NCBI RefSeq assembly: GCF_000305785.2
Contig: NC_018868.3
Coordinates: forward strand, 3,580,270 to 3,644,269
Origin: Simiduia agarivorans SA1 = DSM 21679
Lineage (GTDB): Bacteria > Pseudomonadota > Gammaproteobacteria > Pseudomonadales > Cellvibrionaceae
DNA: 64,000 nt
Direction of reading: 5' to 3'
Shown here: positions 40,393 through 48,281 of the stretch, in pieces
Position numbering within the stretch: position 1 is the first letter of the stretch
Layout: the number at the start of each line of letters is the position of its first letter
Notes under the pieces: generated by a model
What the model was told of the DNA's origin: nothing
Database searches by the model: none
The model's input: the letters and a program-made list of their open reading frames with translations, nothing else
Position numbers and translations under genes: made by a program

Positions 40393-41314
40393 TCTCGCGT
40401 TGGTAAATTTCTCCGGGCATGAGCACAGGGCTTGGAAAGCGCGGTTCATTCACCGCGTTCGGATAGCCCTGGGCTTCCAGGCAAACCCCGCTGAAAGGGG
40501 CGAAGTGGCCGCCCAGATGGCCGGCTGTGTAGAGAAAGATACCCGGCTGGTCCGTGTGCAAGGTCATTTCCACCGTCTCGCTCAGCAAGGTGGCTGCCTT
40601 GATGGGTTCTCCTTCGGCGCCGCAGATGGGAAAGAAATGATCAAACCCGTGTCGGTCCGACCAGTCTGCTTGCCGCCAGCGCTCAATCTGCTGTCCTAAA
40701 TTGTGCGCCCGATCCAGTTTGAGTTTATCCAATCTGATGTGTTGTCCGGTGGGAATGTCACTGCGCTTTTCCAGCACTGAGTCGGCATTGAGATCCAGGC
40801 GCAGTTCACGGCAATCCCCTGCGCCCAGAGTGAGGTAGGCATGATGGGTCAGATCCACGGGGGTGGGCTTATTGGTTTTGGCCTTCAGGTGGATGTGCAA
40901 CCGGTTATCGGGTTCCAGGCGATAGTCAGTCCATGCCTCCACCCGGCCGGGAAAGCCTTGATCGCCGTCCTCAGACACTATGTGAAATTGGCAGTGCGTC
41001 GCTGACCAATCCACCAAATGCCACGCCTGATTGCTGAAATTCCGCTCACCACCATGCAAACAATGGTCGCCCAGGTTCTTCGACAGACGGTAGTGTTGCC
41101 CGCGCCATTCAAAGCTTGCGTTGGCAATCCGGTTGGCGACCCGCCCGCAAATGGCGTTGACCGCATAGATATCCGCCAGCCACTGTGCGTCCTGGCTGTA
41201 GCTCAACACCATGGGCTGCCCGTTGAACGTCATTGAGCGCAGACGGGCGCCGTGGGGCACACAAATCAATGCGAGTTGGTCGCGTGAAAGTTGAACGCCT
41301 TTTAGTGCACTCAT
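40349..41314 (-). CDS. galM: Aldose 1-epimerase (mutarotase)
   Basis: The 321-residue protein is a GalM-type mutarotase that interconverts alpha and beta anomers of free sugars. Conserved parts are NAICGRVANRIANASF at the N-terminus, GDHCLHGG and LTHHAYLTLG (the catalytic His residues), and GVCLEAQGYPNAVNEP with the catalytic Glu. Mutarotation would link inverting GH92 products and the anomer-selective kinases or isomerases in the locus. It is read divergently from the fused oxygenase gene, sharing a 111-bp promoter region that holds a repeat array. Confidence 0.9.
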   Translation of the reverse strand: MSALKGVQLSRDQLALICVPHGARLRSMTFNGQPMVLSYSQDAQWLADIYAVNAICGRVANRIANASFEWRGQHYRLSKNLGDHCLHGGERNFSNQAWHLVDWSATHCQFHIVSEDGDQGFPGRVEAWTDYRLEPDNRLHIHLKAKTNKPTPVDLTHHAYLTLGAGDCRELRLDLNADSVLEKRSDIPTGQHIRLDKLKLDRAHNLGQQIERWRQADWSDRHGFDHFFPICGAEGEPIKAATLLSETVEMTLHTDQPGIFLYTAGHLGGHFAPFSGVCLEAQGYPNAVNEPRFPSPVLMPGEIYQREIILQFSERVHAPTA

Positions 41315-41353
41315 GGGTATTTCTCTATTGTGTTTGATTGAAATTATAATTAA

Positions 41354-41390
41354 AATGATTGTAAATGACTAATAATGATTTGTAAGCGGT
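41354..41390. promoter_or_regulatory. Phased 10-bp repeat array between galM and the fused oxygenase gene
   Basis: Three strong units at 41354, 41364 and 41374 have cores ATGATT, ATGACT and ATGATT, each with a leading A. A TTGATT at 41334 is almost in phase. Only about 40 bases separate the array from either start codon, so it must overlap the promoters, which fits a repressor or a close-contact activator. Confidence 0.65.
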
Positions 41391-41425
41391 GATCTTTCAT
41401 CAGTTTGCGTCAACAGAGATTCGCC

Positions 41426-43657
41426 ATGTCTGCCCGAGACTATTCACTTACCGGCCCCTGTGGTGCGGACGCCCAGCGCAACGGGCTGGCGGACGCCCAT
41501 TGGTACCAGAGCCCGGTGGATAAAGGTGCCATGCGCGCGCTGCTGGTGCGCAAGGACTGGCCGGCGATACGCGATACGCTTATTTGGTTTTCCCTCTTGG
41601 CGGTAGCCGGCTATTCCATGGTGCAGACTTGGGGCAGCGCCTGGTTTTTACTGCCTTTTTTCTTCTATGCATTTCTCTATGCTTCGGTATCAGATTCCCG
41701 TTGGCATGAATGCAGTCATGGCACCGCGTTTAAAACCGATTGGATGAACCGCGCCTTGTATGAGGTGGCGTCGTTCATGATTTTACGCGAGTCCACCACC
41801 TGGCGTTGGAGCCACATCCGCCACCACACAGACACCATTATTGTGGGGCGCGATCCGGAAATTGCCAGCCAGCGACCGGCGAGGCCGCTGGCGTTATTTT
41901 TATCGTTCTTCAAATACCCCGCCCTGGTCACTGAATTGCGCCGGATGCTGATTCATGCCTGCGGCCAGCGCGACCAGGAGGCTGCAACCTATGTGCCGGC
42001 CAGCGAATGGCCAGCGATACATTGGAAAGCGCGCGTGTATGTAGCGGTCTACGTTGGCGTAGTGGCGCTGGCGATCGTGCAGCAAAGTTGGTTGCCGCTG
42101 ATGTTCGTCGGCTTGCCATCGGTTTTTGGCACCTGGTTGATTGGTCTCTACGGTTATACCCAACACGCAGGTCTGGCAGAGAACGTTACTGATCATCGGT
42201 TGAATAGTCGCACGGTACTGATGAATCCGCTCAACCGCTTTTTGTACTGGAACATGAATTACCATGTTGAGCACCACATGTATCCGTTGGTGCCTTACCA
42301 TGCGCTGCCCGCGCTGCATGCGCTCGTGAAAGATGATTGCCCGCCTGCTTATGATGGCCTGTGGGCGGCCTGGAAAGAAATCCTTGCCGCCTGGAAGCGG
42401 CAGATAAAAGACCCCGACTATTTTGTCCGGCGGCCGCTGCCAGCGCCGGCGACACCAGCGCCAGCGTCGGAAGCGTTAGCCGTGGGTCATGACGGTTGGG
42501 TGTGTGCGGGCAATGCTGACCAGATTCAAAATGCCGATGTGCTGCGCATTGATGCGGCTGGCCATACTTATGCTATCTACCGCAACCAGGCAGGTGATTT
42601 GTTCGCCACCGAAGGGATCTGTACCCACGGTAATGCGCACCTGGCGGAGGGACTGGTCATAGGCGATGAAATAGAATGCCCGAAGCACAACGGCCGTTTT
42701 GCGCTATCCGATGGCCACGCCACAAGAGCGCCCGCCTGTGTGGCACTTGAACGCTACCCGGTAGAGCAGCGCGGTGAAAAACTATGGCTGAACACCGCGC
42801 CTTATCCGCGTATCGACAGTATCCGGCGCTGGTCGCTGCGGGTGGTTGCTGTGCGCAACCTGTCTACCTTTATTCGCGAGATCGAGCTTGAGCCCCAGCA
42901 GCTGGTACCGAAATTCAACTATCAACCCGGTGATTACTTGCGCATTTGTGTGCCTGCCTACCAATCGCTGAATCTGAATCCGGCGCAACAGCAGGGCAGC
43001 CAGTCTCAGATCTGGCAGTCCCTTGGGCTTCACACGGCAAAGGCCTTCAATCGCCAGCCCTGTATGCGTAACTACTCATTGGCGACCAACCCGGTAAAAG
43101 ATGAACGGTTGGTGTTGAATGTGCGGCTGGCATTTAACCCGAGCGCGCCAGAACTTCATCTGGGCGTGGGATCGGGCTACATGTACAGCCTCTCTGAGGG
43201 CGATGTGATTGAAGCGGTCGGACCCCAAGGCGAGTTCCGAATCAAACACACCAGAGCAGAAAAAATCTATATCGGCGGTGGTGCTGGTATGGCGCCTTTG
43301 AAGTCGCATTTGTCTTACCTGTTGGAAACCGAACAGGTCAGCCAACCAATCCGCTTTTGGTATGGTGCGCGCAATCATCAAGAGGCGTTATATCAGGATT
43401 ATTTTGAGCAGTTGGCACAAAAGTATCCCAATTTCCGTTTTAACTTGGTGCTGTCTGAACCCGAATCGGAACAGGATGCCCGCTATCCGAATGGTTTTGT
43501 ACATCAGGTAGTGGAACAGGACTTTCTTTCAAAGGGTAGCGATTGTCAGCAATACGAATTTTACCTGTGCGGCCCGCCACCGATGATGGCAGCCACGCGT
43601 AACCTGCTGCAAAAACTGGGTGTGCCTGAACAGCAAATTGCGTTTGACGAGTTCTAA
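41426..43657 (+). CDS. Three-domain oxygenase: desaturase-like di-iron domain, Rieske ferredoxin and flavin reductase fused
   Basis: A 743-residue self-sufficient oxygenase. Residues 45-330 are a membrane fatty-acid-desaturase-like domain with the three His boxes HECSH (94-98), HIRHH (130-134) and HVEHH (280-284). After a Pro/Ala linker, residues about 355-450 are a Rieske domain with CTH (399-401) and CPKH (418-421). Residues about 455-743 form a ferredoxin-reductase-like domain with RNYS, GGGAGMAP and CGPPPMM. The order matches the separate MocD, MocE and MocF proteins that demethylate the rhizopine 3-O-methyl-scyllo-inosamine. Oxidative removal of O-methyl groups from sugars is therefore a reasonable guess; lipid desaturation is the alternative. 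I use ATG 41426 rather than the TTG upstream. Confidence 0.82.
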   Translation: MSARDYSLTGPCGADAQRNGLADAHWYQSPVDKGAMRALLVRKDWPAIRDTLIWFSLLAVAGYSMVQTWGSAWFLLPFFFYAFLYASVSDSRWHECSHGTAFKTDWMNRALYEVASFMILRESTTWRWSHIRHHTDTIIVGRDPEIASQRPARPLALFLSFFKYPALVTELRRMLIHACGQRDQEAATYVPASEWPAIHWKARVYVAVYVGVVALAIVQQSWLPLMFVGLPSVFGTWLIGLYGYTQHAGLAENVTDHRLNSRTVLMNPLNRFLYWNMNYHVEHHMYPLVPYHALPALHALVKDDCPPAYDGLWAAWKEILAAWKRQIKDPDYFVRRPLPAPATPAPASEALAVGHDGWVCAGNADQIQNADVLRIDAAGHTYAIYRNQAGDLFATEGICTHGNAHLAEGLVIGDEIECPKHNGRFALSDGHATRAPACVALERYPVEQRGEKLWLNTAPYPRIDSIRRWSLRVVAVRNLSTFIREIELEPQQLVPKFNYQPGDYLRICVPAYQSLNLNPAQQQGSQSQIWQSLGLHTAKAFNRQPCMRNYSLATNPVKDERLVLNVRLAFNPSAPELHLGVGSGYMYSLSEGDVIEAVGPQGEFRIKHTRAEKIYIGGGAGMAPLKSHLSYLLETEQVSQPIRFWYGARNHQEALYQDYFEQLAQKYPNFRFNLVLSEPESEQDARYPNGFVHQVVEQDFLSKGSDCQQYEFYLCGPPPMMAATRNLLQKLGVPEQQIAFDEF

Positions 43658-43720
43658 CGGCGCACCGGTTTGCAAGTCCGGTGTGTCATTCTCTGGGTGT
43701 TCTCTCGACCCTCGTTGATA

Positions 43721-43746
43721 CCGCCCCGATGGGGCGGTTTTTTTTT
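43721..43746 (+). terminator. Rho-independent terminator after the oxygenase gene
   Basis: The stem CCGCCCC / GGGGCGG with a 3-base loop and nine Ts lies 63 bases past the stop. Confidence 0.92.
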
Positions 43747-43773
43747 GAATTTTGTTTATAAGGATCAAAGGAT

Positions 43774-44511
43774 ATGCGCGAAAAGCTGGTTATTGGCAAT
43801 TGGAAGATGAATGGGTCTGCTTTGCACATCGACAGCTTCGTGGATGCGCTCCGGCAGAAGATACCCGCTGACTTTCGCGCCCAAACCCTGATTGCGCCTC
43901 CGGCTTGTTACCTGGGCTATGCCAGCCCGCGTTTTGAAGAGGTGGGCATCGGCCTGTGTGCCCAGGATGTGAGTGCATACCCGGTTGGCGCTTATACGGG
44001 CGAAATTTCTGCCGGGATGTTGTTGGATCTCGGTTGCCGCTTTGCCATTGTGGGGCATTCGGAGCGGCGTAGCTACCATGGAGAAACTGATGCGGTTGTC
44101 GCTGCGAAAGTGAAGCAGGCATTGCGCGATGGTATCCGGCCTGTAGTGTGCGTTGGAGAGGCTCTGGCTCAGCGGGAAGAGGGGCGCTATGAGCAGGTGA
44201 TCAGACAGCAGGTGCAGGCGGTACTGCAAGTGTGCGAGCCTGAGGTTTGGTCCGATTTGGTATTCGCTTACGAACCGGTTTGGGCAATTGGCACAGGGCA
44301 AACTGCTACACCGGAGCAGGCGCAGGAGGCGCACCGGTTTATTCGCAGTCTGCTTGGCGCGCCAGGTGCCTCGGTGTCCATCTTGTATGGTGGCAGTGTA
44401 AAGCCAGAAAATGCCGCTGCAATATTTTCTCAACCGGATGTAGATGGCGGCCTGATTGGTGGTGCTTCACTTTGCGCGGCAGATTTTAAAGCGGTTTTCA
44501 GCGCAATCTGA
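43774..44511 (+). CDS. tpiA: Triose-phosphate isomerase
   Basis: A 245-residue TIM enzyme converting dihydroxyacetone phosphate to glyceraldehyde 3-phosphate. GNWKMNG holds the catalytic Lys, IVGHSERR the His and AYEPVWAIGTG the Glu; the phosphate loop YGGSVKPEN follows. The gene is placed between a terminator and an unrelated binding-protein gene, inside the glycan locus. It could handle the dihydroxyacetone phosphate made by the rhamnulose-1-phosphate aldolase encoded at 59.8 kb. Whether it is the only copy in the genome cannot be told here. Confidence 0.95.
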   Translation: MREKLVIGNWKMNGSALHIDSFVDALRQKIPADFRAQTLIAPPACYLGYASPRFEEVGIGLCAQDVSAYPVGAYTGEISAGMLLDLGCRFAIVGHSERRSYHGETDAVVAAKVKQALRDGIRPVVCVGEALAQREEGRYEQVIRQQVQAVLQVCEPEVWSDLVFAYEPVWAIGTGQTATPEQAQEAHRFIRSLLGAPGASVSILYGGSVKPENAAAIFSQPDVDGGLIGGASLCAADFKAVFSAI

Positions 44512-44631
44512 TCAATCCGTTTTGTTCGGGGCGCAGATGCTTGTGCTGTACCTGTCTCGCGGCAACAGACGTAATCATCCGGATATGCTATGTTTTAGTC
44601 TGATCAGGCCCCCAATTGGCACCTTAAGCCC

Positions 44632-45387
44632 ATGCGATTTCCTGCCCTTGTTGCTGGTGTAGTGATGTTCCCCTGGTTGGTTTTCGCTGAAGCGGATAGC
44701 CGGCCAGTGGTGAGCTTTTCTGTGTCAGTCTGGCCGGCGTTGATGGCGTCTGATGGCCGGGGTTTGTTTTCGGATCTCATTTCGCAGGCGCTACCGCAAT
44801 ACCAGATTGAATATCAGGTCGTACCCTGGCGGCGCGCTACACAGATGCTCGTGGCCGGTGATGTGGACGGTCAGATAGGCACCTATCGCGCTGCGCTGAT
44901 CAACCAGGTGGATCCGGGCAACGTAAAAATCAGCAACCGTGTGCCAATCTACCTGGAAAGGGTTGAGGTGTGGTGTCATTCAGGGCGTGCTCTGGCCAAC
45001 TGGCGCGTTGAACTGCGGGGGCTAAGCTACGCCTGGCCGCGTGGCTATGACTATGACGTTCACTTCGCTATCCCAAAGGCGATGGAAGTCCACGATACCG
45101 AACAAGGTATTCGCATGTTACTTGCGCGCCGCATCGACTGCTACATTGACGATAGCGGCGACATTGCGCACCGGCTGCCAATGGACGCCGTGCAGGCGCA
45201 TCGGCTTAATACCGCGCCTATTGGCAGTCACCCGCTCTTCGTCACGTTCATGGATCACGAGCAAGGCAGGGAAATTGCACAAGCCCTTGATGCCGGGCTG
45301 ACCAGGCTTCGTGCCACGGGCGAGGCCAGGCGTCTGTTCACCAAGTGGGGGGTACTGAAGAATTATCCGGAATCTTCCGCAGACTAG
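44632..45387 (+). CDS. Orphan periplasmic solute-binding protein (family 3-like)
   Basis: A 251-residue exported protein (signal peptide ending WLVFA-EAD) with the family 3 solute-binding layout: VSVWPALMASDG early, YQVVPWRRATQML with the typical ground-plan, a DGQIGTY stretch, and the C-terminal LRATGEARRLFTKWG. No transport partners are near. It looks like the same broad class as the protein at 10918-11673, but the two are not close relatives. Ligand unknown. Convergent with the next gene, 40 bases apart. Confidence 0.72.
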   Translation: MRFPALVAGVVMFPWLVFAEADSRPVVSFSVSVWPALMASDGRGLFSDLISQALPQYQIEYQVVPWRRATQMLVAGDVDGQIGTYRAALINQVDPGNVKISNRVPIYLERVEVWCHSGRALANWRVELRGLSYAWPRGYDYDVHFAIPKAMEVHDTEQGIRMLLARRIDCYIDDSGDIAHRLPMDAVQAHRLNTAPIGSHPLFVTFMDHEQGREIAQALDAGLTRLRATGEARRLFTKWGVLKNYPESSAD

Positions 45388-45427
45388 TGCCTTGCTGATG
45401 TGGCAGGCTACCAGTGTAACAAAGCAC

Positions 45428-46435
45428 TCAGTGCGCAGACAGAAATTGCCGGATGGCACGATCGATCCGTTCACCTTCACAACGAGTAGTCATGTGACCA
45501 CAGTGTGTATCCAGCACTAAAGTTTCTGCACCCAGCAGTGTGCTGAGTTGCAGAGCGGGTTCTGGTGTGACCATGTGATCCTGCCTGTCTACGATATTCA
45601 GCATGCGCGCCTGTATGGATTTTGCGGCAGCGGTGATGTCATTGCCGGCACGACGGCTGATATCGTGTGAGAGCATGGCGTCCAATTGCGCTGCGGTATC
45701 CCGCATTGATCGGGAGACGCCGGTCTGAGCGGCGTGGATAAAACTGCCCGCCTGGCTCACCGGTGTGTGTAAAGCGTGGTATTGCGGTGTATGGAGCGCA
45801 AGTGTACTGATCATCCCCACCATTGCTGCGGCTTCTTCCGCGTTGCCCGCGTCTGCGGCCTGAGTAATCGCCTGTAACTGTGTTTGCCACAATAACTGGT
45901 CATAAGCTGCTGGCCGGGGACTGCCTACGATGGTAATGGCGCGGTCCATAAAAGTGGGAAATTGTGTAACCCATTCAAATGTCTGCATGCCCCCCATTGA
46001 AGTTCCCATGACGGCGTGAAGCGACGGGATGTCGAGTGATTGTGTCAGCAACTGATGTTGCGCTTTAACCATGTCGCCAATGGTAATCCGGGGAAAATCG
46101 GGGTGATTCGACGGTGAGGACGAGATGCCATTGCCAAAGGCATCCACGACAACCAGAAAGAATTGCGTTGTATCAACCACATTAATAACACCATATTTGA
46201 ACAGATCTTCAGATGTGCCGCCAAACCAGGTGAGATACAACACCGCATTGCTCTTTTCTTTGTTGAGCGTTCCCTTGGTTCGGTAGCCTACTTTGGCATT
46301 TTGAAGATGCTCCCCACTTTCGAGATGAACGGTGTCGAGTACGGCAATCCTCAGTGGGGGGATCTCACTCGCGCCAACCCTGAGTGTCAGTAGTAGCAGC
46401 AGGGATAGGGACCAAAAAATACTGTGCCGTCGCAT
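45428..46435 (-). CDS. Secreted alpha/beta-hydrolase of the homoserine-acetyltransferase (MetX) type
   Basis: A 335-residue alpha/beta-hydrolase with a signal peptide (SLLLLLTLRVGA-S). The nucleophile elbow is VMGTSMGGMQTFEW, with Asp in NIVDRQDHMVTP and His in THCGHMTT completing the triad, an arrangement of MetX-like acyltransferases. True MetX is cytosolic, so an exported copy more probably hydrolyses an ester, for instance an acetylated sugar. It follows the GH127-like gene on the same strand after a hairpin. Confidence 0.75.
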   Translation of the reverse strand: MRRHSIFWSLSLLLLLTLRVGASEIPPLRIAVLDTVHLESGEHLQNAKVGYRTKGTLNKEKSNAVLYLTWFGGTSEDLFKYGVINVVDTTQFFLVVVDAFGNGISSSPSNHPDFPRITIGDMVKAQHQLLTQSLDIPSLHAVMGTSMGGMQTFEWVTQFPTFMDRAITIVGSPRPAAYDQLLWQTQLQAITQAADAGNAEEAAAMVGMISTLALHTPQYHALHTPVSQAGSFIHAAQTGVSRSMRDTAAQLDAMLSHDISRRAGNDITAAAKSIQARMLNIVDRQDHMVTPEPALQLSTLLGAETLVLDTHCGHMTTRCEGERIDRAIRQFLSAH

Positions 46436-46516
46436 GGTTTGAATTCACCTCAAAAGGAATACGGTTCGCCTGAACCCATGGGCATGCAACCCGGAAAGAT
46501 GACGATCGCCAAACGA

Positions 46517-46550
46517 AATAACGAGGCAGCGCAGACGCTGCTCCGTTATT
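46517..46550 (-). terminator. Imperfect hairpin between the GH127-like gene and the MetX-like gene
   Basis: AATAACGAGGCAGCG and CGCTGCTCCGTTATT form a 15-bp stem with two mismatches. No T-run follows on the minus strand, so termination is uncertain; it may be an attenuator or mRNA end stabiliser. Confidence 0.4.
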
Positions 46551-46564
46551 CAGTCTCGGGTTAA

Positions 46565-48259
46565 TTACAGTGCTTTAAACCAGGTTTTCATATTGTCCGG
46601 TGATTCTTTATCCTTGAGCGGATAGAGCATGATCTGATTGCCGGGTTGATTTGGCCAGGAGAATACGTCGTACTGGTTTATTTGTACGTCGCTGGGCGCC
46701 ACGGCCATGAGGGTTTTGCTGGTTTGTGGCAGGCCTTTCATGGTGCGGATTTCCAAACCATCTATCGCTGCGCCGCTGGCCATGGCGCGCATGGGCAGGG
46801 TGGGAATGTCCACGTTTTGTGCAGCTCGCGCGGCGAGCATCCAGGGGCCCAGGAATTGGGTGTAGACGTTGCCGCTTTCCGCTGTCACAGGCTCGGGCGC
46901 TTTCCCGGGTGTGGCGTTCCAGAATTTCCAATGGGCGGTATAGGTGTGCGTGTGATTATATTGCCCGGCATGCCAGCTGGCCCAACTTGGCTCGCGCAGA
47001 TTGACCTTTTGTATAGCGGGCGCCTGCGAGAGATCAACGATGAACTGACGGTAGTCTGCACTCCAGCTGAGATTGACGGTCTGATCGCCGAACGTAAAAG
47101 TACCTTCAATGGGATGAAGCACGCTGAGCGTGTCGCCATCGCGCTGCACAAAATAGCTGGCGGCTTCCAGCATCACCGAGGGTCCGTAGAGCGAGCAGCA
47201 CCAATAGCCTTCCTTGCCCATTTGCAGGTAGCGATTCTGGTAAATCAGCCGTGCGCCAAAGCCGCCATTGATGGTCTGGTTGTAGAAAAATTGGTTTTCC
47301 AGGCACAGAATCCCGCGCTCCAGCCAGGCGTCTTTGCCCGTGAGCTTGTGCAATTTGAGGCACAGCAACATCCAGTCGGCGTGGGAGCAGGCTTCATCGT
47401 CATGTATGTGATCCTTGCCGAATTTTACAAAGCGCTCGGGTATGCCGCCGGATTCCATCACAAATTCCCGCCACACCTGTTCCAACTCCTTTTCAATGGC
47501 CGCTACCATTCCGGTGTCGCCACCGCGCTCGGCAAATTCCAGGCAGCCGCGTCGCACGGTAAGGTAAGAGTGCGAGTGATCTGCCTCTGCCAGCGAGGCC
47601 ACATTGGGCATGAATTGTCTGGCCAGGGTAAGAATGCGTTCGTCGCCGGTGATCTGGTAGGCGCTTGAGAGTCCCGCCAAACCGTGGAAGTATCCGCTGG
47701 GTGTTACCGCATAATATTCGGTGTCGCGTTCGCGGATGTTGCGGGCCACCTCTTCCCAATAGGGGTACTGATCGATGTACCACTGCACGTGCTGGCGCAC
47801 GGCGGTTTCGAGTTTTGCATCGGGGAACAGGCTGGCCAGTACCGATAATCCTTTGAGCATCCAGCCATTGCCGTAAGCGCCAAGCATGGTTTCAACGCCA
47901 GGTGCGATAGTCTCGTTGCCAAAATGACCGTCGGCCTGTTGGTGAGCGATGGCCTTGTGCGCCAGGCTTACCACGTCAGCAGGCGCCTCAGTACAGTCGG
48001 AATGCGCCAGCGCCTGGGCCCACAACCAACGCCCGGCGACGTCGCCATGGCAACAGGGAAAGTTGGTCCATGTTTGCGGATCAGTTTTGATTTGCTTAAG
48101 CAAATACTCTTCGCTGAACGGCGCTTCGTGGCTGATGCGCTGAATTGAGCGAGCCAGGCGTTCCCCCAGCTCACCGGAAAGCGCTACGCTGTCGGCCGAA
48201 AAATCGTATCGGTTGATTTTCTTCGGGCTGAATTTTACGGGTTGTGGTGCTTGGTACAT
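46565..48259 (-). CDS. Cytosolic GH127-like cysteine glycosidase
   Basis: A 564-residue protein without a signal peptide, of the six-hairpin (alpha/alpha)6-barrel type related to DUF1680. It carries an EAC motif (Glu289, Cys291) and a CC pair (Cys354, Cys355 in YWCCSLYGP). In GH127 enzymes such as HypBA1, a Glu-x-Cys and a Cys-Cys pair bind zinc, and one Cys of the pair is the nucleophile. Family members release beta-L-arabinofuranose or related L-sugars; the substrate here is unknown. I start at ATG 48259, since the longer frame runs 107 bases into the upstream transporter gene. It is last in the ROK-FHS-GPH operon. Confidence 0.75.
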   Translation of the reverse strand: MYQAPQPVKFSPKKINRYDFSADSVALSGELGERLARSIQRISHEAPFSEEYLLKQIKTDPQTWTNFPCCHGDVAGRWLWAQALAHSDCTEAPADVVSLAHKAIAHQQADGHFGNETIAPGVETMLGAYGNGWMLKGLSVLASLFPDAKLETAVRQHVQWYIDQYPYWEEVARNIRERDTEYYAVTPSGYFHGLAGLSSAYQITGDERILTLARQFMPNVASLAEADHSHSYLTVRRGCLEFAERGGDTGMVAAIEKELEQVWREFVMESGGIPERFVKFGKDHIHDDEACSHADWMLLCLKLHKLTGKDAWLERGILCLENQFFYNQTINGGFGARLIYQNRYLQMGKEGYWCCSLYGPSVMLEAASYFVQRDGDTLSVLHPIEGTFTFGDQTVNLSWSADYRQFIVDLSQAPAIQKVNLREPSWASWHAGQYNHTHTYTAHWKFWNATPGKAPEPVTAESGNVYTQFLGPWMLAARAAQNVDIPTLPMRAMASGAAIDGLEIRTMKGLPQTSKTLMAVAPSDVQINQYDVFSWPNQPGNQIMLYPLKDKESPDNMKTWFKAL

Positions 48260-48281
48260 AACATGGACCTTGTCGATGTGT

